Part shown: piece after piece, positions 8,378 through 18,100 of the stretch
Numbering within the stretch: position 1 is the stretch's first letter
Layout: each line of letters starts with the position of its first letter
From: Ectothiorhodospiraceae bacterium
GTDB lineage: Bacteria; Pseudomonadota; Gammaproteobacteria; SZUA-152
Direction: 5' to 3'
Assembly: GCA_002401775.2 (NCBI GenBank)
Contig: NVUB02000225.1
Span: 1-52,826, forward strand
Length of the DNA: 52,826 nucleotides
Notes under the pieces: model-generated
Databases searched by the model: none
What the model was told of the DNA's origin: nothing
The model's input: only the letters and a program-made list of their open reading frames with translations
Made by a program: the position numbers and the translations under genes

Positions 8378-8866
8378 CATGTATTGATTGACTGTTTGAT
8401 ACGGTTTTCTTCAACTTTTTATCGTTAGATTTTTTCTACAGTAAACTCGTGGTACAGTAAACTCGTGGTGTAGAATGCGAGGGCTAATCAACGACGGTAG
8501 ATTGTATTATTTATTCTTAATGTGCGCTCAGTCGTTCCTGTACTGTTCAAAAAATAGTCTATACCCCCGTTGAGCACTTTTTTGCTTGCTGTTGCAGCTG
8601 TGTTGTTCTATAAGTGGGGAACTGATAAATGCAATCAGGTATTGATCATTATTGCTTGGCATGACCATTTTTTATTTTGGTAATGCGGCTTTTAATGGTC
8701 GGATATAGTGGTCGGATAGTGGTCGAAATAAAAGTTATCGAAACCGCTTTACAGAAAATAATAATTGCTATAGTTTCTTGTGCTCTGTCCAGATTGTTTT
8801 GACGGAGTACTAACCTGAAGATAACAACAACCTGCATCCTAACCATCATAATATTAAGAGGGAATT
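8378..8866. other. Intergenic region with tandem duplications
   Basis: No gene is seen on either strand. A perfect 16-base duplication lies at 8437-8452 and 8453-8468 (TACAGTAAACTCGTGG), and a second small one, GGTCGGATA-type, at about 8697-8726. The end carries GAGGG, the ribosome binding site of the next gene. Confidence 0.5.
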
Positions 8867-9541
8867 ATGGACTTTAAGATAACTCAGCAAGAAGGGATTC
8901 AACTGGTCGGAAAGCTCGTTGGATCGACAGTTTCGGTCGACTATACTGCGATGTTGTATGAACAACCTGCAGATAACGGTTGCTTTTTAAGTATCTGGCA
9001 GGACACTCAAATTCCTTTTGGAAAAGCGGGAGACCCTACGAATTCAATTATAGGGAACGAGAGAACGGGTTCCCAGGTCTTTGATCAGTTGACCACGAAT
9101 GTTCCTTATATTGTTGGTTGGGGGGCAGGAAATACTGCGGGTACGTCAAAGCCGAATTACGGCTCTATTGGCGCAAGTGTTTCATTTACGCCAGGGGGCG
9201 ATGAAGATTCAGGTGGTATCGTTACGGGCGTTTCTGACCAAGTCAGTATTACCCCGGCTCTTGTTAGCGCTAATTCTATTGTGGCGACTTTCGATTCACT
9301 GGACGGAAATAATCCTTCAGAAAATGGCAATTGGATTGGTCTTTGGCAGGGAAGCACGATTGACTTCGATGGAGGATACCTCGAGAAGTGGGATGTTACC
9401 TCTACCAATAACAGTGACTCTCAAGGTTTGAATGTCACACAAGCGATTCGGTCTGGATCGACCTATACGCTTGCGTATGCGAGTGGACCCAACAAGTCGG
9501 ATATCGTGGCCCGCGTCACTTTTAAGACAAGTGGTTACTAA
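8867..9541 (+). CDS. Tandem beta-domain protein, cytoplasmic-type paralogue
   Basis: 224 residues with no signal peptide, unlike its paralogue at 7556. Two roughly 100-residue repeats are visible: the first contains FLSIWQDTQIPFGK and VPYIVGWGAG, the second NWIGLWQGSTIDF and TYTLAYASGPN followed by SDIVARVTF. The pairing W-x-x-W/Q...G...I.A.V.F suggests two beta-sandwich units. A GAGGG Shine-Dalgarno sequence sits just before the ATG. A strong terminator (9551-9585) closes the transcript, separating it from the giant operon. The loss or gain of the signal peptide between the two copies implies paralogues placed in different compartments. Confidence 0.75.
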   Translation: MDFKITQQEGIQLVGKLVGSTVSVDYTAMLYEQPADNGCFLSIWQDTQIPFGKAGDPTNSIIGNERTGSQVFDQLTTNVPYIVGWGAGNTAGTSKPNYGSIGASVSFTPGGDEDSGGIVTGVSDQVSITPALVSANSIVATFDSLDGNNPSENGNWIGLWQGSTIDFDGGYLEKWDVTSTNNSDSQGLNVTQAIRSGSTYTLAYASGPNKSDIVARVTFKTSGY

Positions 9542-9550
9542 CTGATTTGC

Positions 9551-9585
9551 CTATCCCGACGGCAGCCGCTGTCGGGATAGTTTTT
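9551..9585 (+). terminator. Rho-independent terminator
   Basis: CTATCCCGAC and GTCGGGATAG form a perfect 10-base-pair stem around GGCAGCCGCT and are followed directly by TTTTT. It lies 10 bases after the preceding stop codon. Confidence 0.9.
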
Positions 9586-9678
9586 CACTATTTCATAAGT
9601 TAAGTAGGCTCGGCAGATTTAATTCTTTGCCGCTATTTTTCTATGGGAGTGAGTTACAGGGTTGTGCTGGGAGCCACC

Positions 9679-12600
9679 ATGGTAATGTTTACGAGACTTA
9701 GGACGAGTGATTATTTATTTACGGCAGAGACAGATATCGGTTCTGTCGGATGGATTGGGTATCTGCTGCCAACAACGATTGATCCTTCTACGGTACCTTC
9801 CCCCCTTAATCTTGCTGATTCATTTACCGAATATCCGGGCACTTATCTTTTTAGTTATACCGAACCTGTTCTTGATACAACTGAAGCTACGACGGCATTC
9901 ATATCTTCGCTTCGAACGGCCCTCGGCACTGCCGGCCCGTCGATGGTATGGCTTCTTGACCTGTCGGCTATCTCCTCTACGACGATCGATTATCTTTCTT
10001 ATAGGTCAGATGGCACCGTTGCTATTCCTTTAAGTACCAGCATTACTTCTGACCTTACTTTCGGCATTTCAAACCGTTCAACAATTACCATTGACGATGA
10101 TGCCTTTCTTTTTTCCGGCGGCGTCGCCCTGGCTACTCGCAACGGTATCGAGAAATGGAAGGTTGCGCCGAACGCTGCTTACTTGATGATGAACGGAATG
10201 GGAAGAGGGACTTTTGAGTTTCAACTCTATGTGAACCCTCGGTTTGATTTTGACTTGTTGGGATGGGAGCTGCGCTACTGCATTCCTCAGTCTGCCATGA
10301 ACCCGGACCCGGCAAATGTATTGCGACAGAGCTACCCGCTTATTGATACCAGTAAATTTGCTGGCAATATAATGATTCAGATGAGATCCCGAATTGATCC
10401 AACGATGGTTCCAGATAAGGATCGCACATTTATGGCGTTCACTGGGCAGGATTGTACGAGTCTCAACAATTCAGGTTGTAATGCCACGCAACCGACGTTG
10501 TTGTATTCAACATTTATTACCGATGCCGGGCACCCGATTAATTTGGCACCAGTGGGTTGGAATGGTTCATCAAGTATCGACCCTGATCCTTCCGTCGCAC
10601 GATTGGTATTCACCCCGGCCGATCTCGCCGGTACAAATTCCAACGTATATTATATGACGCCTTGTGGAAATTTCCGCTTAGGAATTGCTGCGGACTTTGT
10701 TAACGCTTCTGCACCGCCTGCACTTCTCGCCGGGACGTCCGGTACCGAAACTATCGGGTTTACGCCATTTTCCGATGTTGCCGCAGATGATGGGGATCTT
10801 CTATCATTTGTACCATATCAGTCGGGATATGCACCGGTTTTCCCTTTACCAGAAACATCACCGACCGGGCCGCCACCGAATACCGAGCCTCTTCTTGATA
10901 CGAAGTATCAAACCGCGTGGGCAAATGTTATTCAGGGAAGTGCTTCTTCTCTTACCGTCGGGTACTACTCACAACCGACGGGTGCATCGCTTTATAATAA
11001 TGCCACTTACCTCTGGGAGCAAACGAAGGAGTATCTCGGGTATTTCGAGACTCCCGTTGGCATTGATCAATCGGCAGGTTTTTGTTTTCCCATAGTTCCT
11101 TATTGTCAGACCTCTGTCAGCCAGAGCCCCGATTCTTTTTCTTTCGACGATATTTCCCGATTCGAAACCACGATATTAAACCCGGAAAGAAAGCAGGACA
11201 TTCAGAGTGTAAAGCAGCCGATTTCTATCTCCCATACATTGCAGCGGCGCAAGGTGGGTAAGGCACTTGCTGCAAACGTTACAGCTGATTCGACAACAAA
11301 AGCAACCACTCCGCAGGGCCTGCTTGCCACCGTTGATACTGCTGATAGTTCATGGGTTAACCTGCTACTGGCAGTAAATCAGGTTACCAAGGGTTCGTTT
11401 TCCATGCAGTTTGAAAACCTTCTCGGCCCCCTCAAAAATGCGTTTCAATCGAATCAACTATTACTGGTGGTGACGGACGGGAAAAATTTTGGTGCACAGG
11501 TCTATAACGATAAGGGAAAGCCGGTTACCCCAGCGCCTGATCCCACTGCGCCACTTTTTGACAACCTGATGGCGATCGAAGAGTGGCTTTTTTCTGTGGT
11601 GACTCCGTGCAGCGGTGAGTCAAGCACCAACAAGCCCGTGTATGACGATTATAACAACGTGATGATTTTTAAATTCTGTAAAGGGGCCTTGATTGATCTG
11701 ATGCAAAGCCCTAAAGGTTGGACCGATCCACTGAATTTTAACGATGATAGTATCGGCGTCTCTGGATTAACGGGCGTTTCTTCTTGGGTTGAGGGTTATT
11801 TTGATCAGGCACAGAAAGATGAAGCGCTTTATCCAGAATATTTACAAAATTTTTGTCGAATCATCAACGACCCCAACTGGAATGGCATTCTGACATTAAA
11901 AGCGGATGTCGCCAGCCTTCCTTCAGATATCCAGGGGTTAATGGCCGGGGTGGTCTACCCAGAAAATTTTTTCGCTCATCACTTCGGCATCGAAATTAAT
12001 CCGGTGGAAACCTCCGTTAATGGCGATGTTGCACTTTCAAAAAACAGTTCTCTTTTTGGCTTGATCAATTATCTTGACACTGATTATGAAAATCAATTGG
12101 CAGCCGGGAAGGGCGTGAATCAGCCCGTACCTCCTCGTCCTGCTACGACTTATGATTTCAAGGTTCTTTATTTGCAATCGCTGTTTGTAAACTCTGCGGT
12201 CGCAAAGTTCGGAAGTAAAACACAGCTTACCTGCAACCAGTTGTACAGTGAAGTTGTTAGTTCCTTGAATGATCAGACTGACACCTATAACTCCATGATT
12301 ATTGATGGTACCTATCAGAACCAGAACGGAAAGTCGGTCTATGTATTTGAGACTAACGGTAACAATGCCTACGGTTTTGATTCTTCCATGTTCAATGTGC
12401 TTAACTTTACTGAAGGTCAGTTTAATACCGTGGCGGATGGAAGTGATGGCGGTGATGTTATTTCTCTTTTTAGTCTCACGGGGAAATTTGATTTCAAAAA
12501 AATCAAAGATATGGATATGTTCTCTTTTGGCAGTGAAGGTAGTGCTTCAGTTACCGACCCGAAAGGGCTAGCTTTTACTAATGTGTTTATTCGAATGACG

Positions 12601-13287
12601 TCATCTTCTGACACCAATCTCATTACGTCGATGCTTTTCGATACCGCAAGCATCACGTTTGATGTTCAGGAGAGCGATACCCGAGAGAATAGCCTCTACC
12701 CGAACTTTGCACTGGATATTAAGGGATTAATCAGTGGTTCTGTCGATAGTAGCCCAGACTCAAAAGGTTTTCTGCGGCTTCAGTCTGATGCAAAAATTAC
12801 CGGCACTGTCGGTACTTGGTATGCCTTGGACTGTTCTTTGAACATGGGGTCACCGGGAGCGTTGGCCTCTTCTGCGGGCTTCGTCTCATCTATGGCCCTT
12901 TGCTGGTCTCCGTCGGCAGTGTCGGAAACTGATGGTGATGATCCGTCTTATAAAGTGTATCTGGGTTTAAAACTTCCTGGTTCTGGGGGCAGTGCCAAAC
13001 TGCTTTCTCTACAGGGAGTGCTCAAACTGACCATCGGCGAGATGAAGCTTTCCTACATCAATGATCAGCAAGCCTACATGATGATGTTGTATGACATCGC
13101 CCTTAAATTTCTTGGGCTGATACAGATACCACCGTTGAATGGTCGTACATCATTTTATCTCTTTGGCGGGCCTCAGGGGAGCGCATCAAAAGTCAGCGAA
13201 CTTGGATGGTATGCGGTTTACAACGTTGCACCCACACCGCCCAGCGACGTTACGCAAAAAACGCTTACGACAGGAGGCGGGGATTAG
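9679..13287 (+). CDS. Large beta-rich protein, first gene of the giant-protein operon
   Basis: About 1,203 residues from ATG 9679 (GGGAG 5 bases upstream); an earlier ATG at 9643 has no ribosome binding site. There is no signal peptide. The protein is almost entirely beta-like, rich in Thr/Ser/Asn. A helical segment near the middle contains YDFKVLYLQSLFVNSAVAKF, and the C-terminus runs KFLGLIQIPPLNGRTSFYLF and LGWYAVYN. I recall similar segments in very large uncharacterised bacterial and fungal proteins that carry DUF6603-type regions, but I could not verify this. Its stop codon overlaps the GTG start of the next gene (TAGTG), so the two are translationally coupled. The function is unknown; a structural or toxin-like assembly is possible. 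Confidence 0.75.
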   Translation: MVMFTRLRTSDYLFTAETDIGSVGWIGYLLPTTIDPSTVPSPLNLADSFTEYPGTYLFSYTEPVLDTTEATTAFISSLRTALGTAGPSMVWLLDLSAISSTTIDYLSYRSDGTVAIPLSTSITSDLTFGISNRSTITIDDDAFLFSGGVALATRNGIEKWKVAPNAAYLMMNGMGRGTFEFQLYVNPRFDFDLLGWELRYCIPQSAMNPDPANVLRQSYPLIDTSKFAGNIMIQMRSRIDPTMVPDKDRTFMAFTGQDCTSLNNSGCNATQPTLLYSTFITDAGHPINLAPVGWNGSSSIDPDPSVARLVFTPADLAGTNSNVYYMTPCGNFRLGIAADFVNASAPPALLAGTSGTETIGFTPFSDVAADDGDLLSFVPYQSGYAPVFPLPETSPTGPPPNTEPLLDTKYQTAWANVIQGSASSLTVGYYSQPTGASLYNNATYLWEQTKEYLGYFETPVGIDQSAGFCFPIVPYCQTSVSQSPDSFSFDDISRFETTILNPERKQDIQSVKQPISISHTLQRRKVGKALAANVTADSTTKATTPQGLLATVDTADSSWVNLLLAVNQVTKGSFSMQFENLLGPLKNAFQSNQLLLVVTDGKNFGAQVYNDKGKPVTPAPDPTAPLFDNLMAIEEWLFSVVTPCSGESSTNKPVYDDYNNVMIFKFCKGALIDLMQSPKGWTDPLNFNDDSIGVSGLTGVSSWVEGYFDQAQKDEALYPEYLQNFCRIINDPNWNGILTLKADVASLPSDIQGLMAGVVYPENFFAHHFGIEINPVETSVNGDVALSKNSSLFGLINYLDTDYENQLAAGKGVNQPVPPRPATTYDFKVLYLQSLFVNSAVAKFGSKTQLTCNQLYSEVVSSLNDQTDTYNSMIIDGTYQNQNGKSVYVFETNGNNAYGFDSSMFNVLNFTEGQFNTVADGSDGGDVISLFSLTGKFDFKKIKDMDMFSFGSEGSASVTDPKGLAFTNVFIRMTSSSDTNLITSMLFDTASITFDVQESDTRENSLYPNFALDIKGLISGSVDSSPDSKGFLRLQSDAKITGTVGTWYALDCSLNMGSPGALASSAGFVSSMALCWSPSAVSETDGDDPSYKVYLGLKLPGSGGSAKLLSLQGVLKLTIGEMKLSYINDQQAYMMMLYDIALKFLGLIQIPPLNGRTSFYLFGGPQGSASKVSELGWYAVYNVAPTPPSDVTQKTLTTGGGD

Positions 13288-15068
13288 TGGCTCTCGAATT
13301 TATTTCAAACATTATCGGTACTTCACCAAAAGTATGGACGACGACAACAGCGACAGCGGTTACTCAAATTCAAGCACGCATGGCAGCTGCGCCTGAAGTC
13401 CGTATTTTTGTTGATAACTCTATTAACTTTGGTCATCAGTCCGGCAGCGTACTATTGATGAAACGGTTGATTGATTATTTCGGATTTCAGGGGGTAGGAA
13501 AAACCGCCACCATGGCGTATCCAGAAGAACGTGCGGACGAGACGCTTAGAAAATTAGCGCTGTTGTTACCGGGGCTTAATCCGGCTGATCCACAGAATAT
13601 TATGTATAACGGTGTTACCGTTCGATTTATGACTGTTGAAGCCTTATTTGGCAATGCTGCCATCGGTCAGATCAACTACGGTTTTACCGCTGGCGCTGAC
13701 CCTGCCGGTGGAAGAGATGCCCCAAACTGGTTTGCGATCAATTTTAAAGTAAATTTATTTCTTCAATTGCAGACTTATCAACGGCCAGGTGTACAACTGG
13801 TTCAAAATGGCGGAGCTAATCGTGCAATCCCTGCTTATGATTTAACCACCGTCACGGCCCTGGGTCTGGGGTTTAATTATCGAGCATGGTATACGCCAGA
13901 GGAATATTGGACCCCAACGGTAGCGGATTGGATTTACTATACGACCAGTGATGAAATTTCGGCAAGCAGTCGTTACCATGCACTACTGATTCAGGCGTTA
14001 CTTGAGTTTATGAATGATAATGCAGATGCACTTCGTTTAATGCCTGTATATGGTATTAAAAAAGCGCCTAATCAGATGGGCATGCAACCGGAGAGCCTTC
14101 TTCCGACGGTGGTTTCGACAGCATTGGGCGGTAGTTTTCTTGATCCAGCTCATGTTCCTGTTGTCGTTGTTAGTATGAATAACGACCTTTCCGATGTTGA
14201 ATATAACGCCAGTTTGAGAATATGTCAGGGTGACCGCACTTCTGATGAGCAAATGGCTCAGGATATGTACGAGACTGCTGATGCAGAAGAGACTGCCGCC
14301 AGAGCGAATGTGAATCATCCTCCGGAAGGTGCGGACTTGGCCGAGCTGCAAAGAGTACTCGACGCGACTACGGCTAACACTGTTTACTCGCAGGGTACCA
14401 GGGATATGCAAACGGCAGGATGGCAGTCTCGCCGTGATTGGCTGAATGCACGCAACGCAGATCCTGGCGTAAACTTCCTTTCTACTGTTCAACGAGGTGT
14501 CACCGCTCCGGTCACGGTTGCAGGCTTGAATACCGCACTTACTGATTTGATTAATCCTGTGTTAACTGCCAGGCCAGCGGTTCTGTTTTTAGAACTTGGT
14601 TCTCTGCCGCCACTTATTTTCAGTTATTTGATGAGCCGAGCGAACTATCCCAATGTTTTCGAAGGTGCTAACTCCAATAATCTTGTGCTGAATCAGGGGG
14701 GCTGTTATCTAAGAATGAGAAACAAATATGGTCAGGATTATGAAGCGAATGCTCGATACCCACAAAGCTGGTATTTAACCCGCTATAACAGCTACACACA
14801 ATCTGCAATGGAGAGTTTGACAGCGGCAGATGGCATTACCTCAGCGCTCAATCAAACAATGGTTTCAGCGGCAAATTTTGTACCAAATATAACGCTCACC
14901 ACGGACTATGTGAATCACTTTTATTTTTCTGATAACGCTAGCCTTCGAACCTACTATGCACAAAACCATGCCTACTTTCACGATGCTAATAATGACAGAT
15001 TTATGCTTGGGCTTTCTTATCTGAATCAGATTGCCATTAACCAGATGATTCCGATTAATGACGTGTAG
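13287..15068 (+). CDS. Unknown 593-residue partner protein, weak GT-B glycosyltransferase-like look
   Basis: The start is GTG 13287, inside the TAGTG junction with the upstream gene and 10 bases after a perfect AGGAGG, so a longer upstream start can be dismissed. The protein begins MALEFISNIIGTSP. Residues about 38-66 (EVRIFVDNSINFGHQSGS, then LLMKRLIDYFGF) resemble the first beta-alpha unit of a Rossmann-type fold. A late segment (LFLELGSLPPLIFSYLMSRA, then FEGANSNNLVLNQGG) is reminiscent of donor-binding loops in GT-B glycosyltransferases. No signal peptide or TM helix is seen. Tight coupling to the 1,203-aa protein suggests that the two act together. The glycosyltransferase suggestion is tentative. 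Confidence 0.7.
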   Translation: MALEFISNIIGTSPKVWTTTTATAVTQIQARMAAAPEVRIFVDNSINFGHQSGSVLLMKRLIDYFGFQGVGKTATMAYPEERADETLRKLALLLPGLNPADPQNIMYNGVTVRFMTVEALFGNAAIGQINYGFTAGADPAGGRDAPNWFAINFKVNLFLQLQTYQRPGVQLVQNGGANRAIPAYDLTTVTALGLGFNYRAWYTPEEYWTPTVADWIYYTTSDEISASSRYHALLIQALLEFMNDNADALRLMPVYGIKKAPNQMGMQPESLLPTVVSTALGGSFLDPAHVPVVVVSMNNDLSDVEYNASLRICQGDRTSDEQMAQDMYETADAEETAARANVNHPPEGADLAELQRVLDATTANTVYSQGTRDMQTAGWQSRRDWLNARNADPGVNFLSTVQRGVTAPVTVAGLNTALTDLINPVLTARPAVLFLELGSLPPLIFSYLMSRANYPNVFEGANSNNLVLNQGGCYLRMRNKYGQDYEANARYPQSWYLTRYNSYTQSAMESLTAADGITSALNQTMVSAANFVPNITLTTDYVNHFYFSDNASLRTYYAQNHAYFHDANNDRFMLGLSYLNQIAINQMIPINDV

Positions 15069-15171
15069 GGTAAGTACGGGCAATGCAGTCCTAGCACTAT
15101 CGTACCTCACTTAAAAATCATAACCAAAAGACGCGCCTGTTGTTAAGGTTTGCGGGTAATTAAGGAAGATT

Positions 15172-18100
15172 ATGACTTTATATGAATTGTATCAGGCCAT
15201 TAACAAAGAGCTTGCCTCCGGTATGGTTGGCCTGGTTCCTGGTATTTTAAATGAGGGTGGTATTGCTGACTTTTATTTGGGTATAACCCAGAGTCAATCA
15301 CTACAGGTTGATGCGCCTGTTTTAGACCCGGCATCGGCTGACCCATCGATCAGCTCTTTTGTTTTAACGGGAACAACGTTGTCATTCGGTACAGCAGATG
15401 GTAAGCCGTTAAATGCCTCAATAACGTTTACAGAGGACGTTGGCGCTATTTTTTCCGTTGGTGATTTCAGAACCGTTATCCAATGGAATCTTTCGGGCAT
15501 TGAATGGTTCGGAATAAGTAACCCTGGATTTAATGTCAATGCGAGTAATGGAACGGTTCAACCCAATGGGGTTCTTGGTGGTTCGGCTTCCTGTTTACCC
15601 GAACTTTTTTTGGGGATGCAGCTCCCCATTGATGGCGACACTTGGGTTTTGCAAGGTATTTTTGACGAACCCGTCGGTATATCGAATGTTATTCAGTTGG
15701 CAGGCGGCATCAACCTCGCAAACAGCGTGCCACCGCCATTAAATACGATTACCTCCATTGGCGTCTCTTCTGCCAATCTTACCTACAACAGCAGCAATTC
15801 AACGTTAGATAGTTTTTTCTTTATTATTACCCAGAATGACCCCAACGAACTTTTTACCCTTTTTCCATTTCTCCCCGGATTTCCTCAAGTGGGAGCGCTT
15901 ACCTTTAATTTTGTTGTTATTGATCCTGTGCATGTGCGGAAAACAATGTTTGATTTTTCCGGCAAAGTTGTTTTTCCGCCAAACGATACGGCAACGGATG
16001 ATGCTTCACCCACCATGACCCTCAGTGGTTCCTTGCCTGATTTCAAAATCCAGGGTGTTCTTGATGAAAACGGAGCGTTACTTACGGTTGATGATATTTT
16101 ACACATCATACTTCCTTCGCAAATCACCACTGGCATAAAGGGCGGTTTTAAAACGCTGACTTTTTCTGCGGATACCCCCAATAATAGCTACAATTTTTCA
16201 GGTACCTTTAATGCCGACTGGAATATCACGGTTGAAACAACCTTATTTACTATTCCGTTGGTTATCAAAGAACTGTCCATGTCCTTGCAACGAGAGGGTG
16301 AAAATAACGGCTGTTCTTTTGGCGGTGTAATTCAGGTGGGTGAAGATGATGCCGAAGGCACCTTTCAGCTTTCGATTATGGCAAACACACCCATTGGCAG
16401 TACTGACTGGACCTATCGTGGATGGCTATCTGAAGGCACTATTTCTCTAACGGCGCTGTTATATACCTTTAGCAAAGGCGTATTTACGATTCCGGCAGAG
16501 AGTTTTAATCTGGTTATCAATCAGCTGAATGTCGAAATTTCTAGTGCTGGAACCTATAATTTCGAAGTCGGTGCCGTTATGACGCTGCCATTTGACATTG
16601 GGGATGTTAGCGGTTTTCTTGGGGTGTATTCCGACGGGGTGATTCCGGCCGGGTCTGGTATAAAATCATCGAACGCTGCGTTACCCACCGCAAAGTTTTT
16701 AGCGCTGCCATCACCGTTGCTGTCTGAGGTGCTGACTGAGTCGTTGACTGATTCTGCTCTCGCCGAGCCTGAGCAAAAACCCGCCTACCGAATGATGGCT
16801 TCCTATCATTTCATGAATATCGATTGGACCTTAACCGTCGATATGAAAGATAACAGTAATTATCGCTATTTCCTCTCTCTCTCCGAATATCTCACGGGGG
16901 AATATATCCGCGATGATGTAAAAAAACAGGCGACCATCACCATAATATTTGGCAATGTTTCTGTGGGCGACATCGTTGCACTGCTGCTCTCTTGGGCTAT
17001 ACCCGGAGGCCCCAGGTCGTTGTCGGCTCCCTGGGATATTTTAAACAGTATTCCGCTGAATAATCTTGAGATCGTTATCACCATTCCGGACGACAAGGCA
17101 AAGCGGGACACCATTACTGTTAAATATCCAGCTGACCTCAGTTTTGGTTTTTTTACGTTAAGTTATATTAATTTCACCTACCAGCCGAAAGAAACGGATG
17201 CAAGCAAGTATGAAGTCATAGTGGAGCTGGATGGTAAATTCATCAATGGCGAAGCTATCCCGAGTTGGGATGCGACCGATCCGAACAGCGCACCGACCCA
17301 GCCAGGAACCGGCAACAAATACCTGGATATCCGTCTCTTAGCATTAGGCCAGCATGTCACCGTGGCAGGCTATGAATCGTTTACATCGGTGGAAGACGCG
17401 ATTAACGCCATGCGTTCTTTAGAACCACCAAAGGATGACAGCACAATTCCGGTTTCAGCTAACCCGAGTAAAGGGCAGCCGGAGTTTGATCCGAAAAGCA
17501 ATTGGCTTGTGGGGATGAACTTTGGTGTGCTTAAGTTTGGCGGCGATACCAACACGAGCCAAAGCACTGGTAAGGAACTTGCCGCTCCTGAACCGAGCAA
17601 AGCCGGTTATCTGTTAGACCTCTCTATTATCTTTAACGACCCAAACCTGTACGCGCTTCGGTTTGCCCTGGACGGGCCGGTCGCCAAAGTCTTAGCCGGT
17701 CTTTCGTTTGAGATTATGTATAAAAAGGTTTCCGATTCCATTGGGATGTATCAGGCGAAACTGACATTACCCAATTCCGTTCGGCAGCTACAGTTTGGCG
17801 TATGCGGAATCACCATTCCGAATTTCGGAGTGCAGGTGTTTACCAATGGTGATTTCCTTGTCGATATTGGCTTCCCGTATAACAACGATTTTACCGTTTC
17901 ATTCTCAGTACAAATTCAGGCTGGGCCATTACCGCTGATCGGTTCTGGCGGGGTCTATTTCGGCAAGCTCAGTTCTGCGACCACCTCTATCGTTCCCGCA
18001 AGCGACTGCGGTACTTTTAATCCTGTTATCACCCTAGGACTTGGTATTCAGGTTGGCCTCGGAAAAGATATCAATATCGGGATCATGCAGGCTGGGTTTT

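Noticed and set aside
9099-10033. Alternative-frame open frames within the giant-operon genes
   Set aside because: They are shadows of the long coupled genes, with no ribosome binding sites and compositionally unlike protein.
15120-15160. AAAAGACGCGCCT matching the centre of the attC at 984-1049
   Set aside because: Only 13 bases match and neither the left arm nor a GTTRRRY core is present, so it is probably chance or too worn to call.
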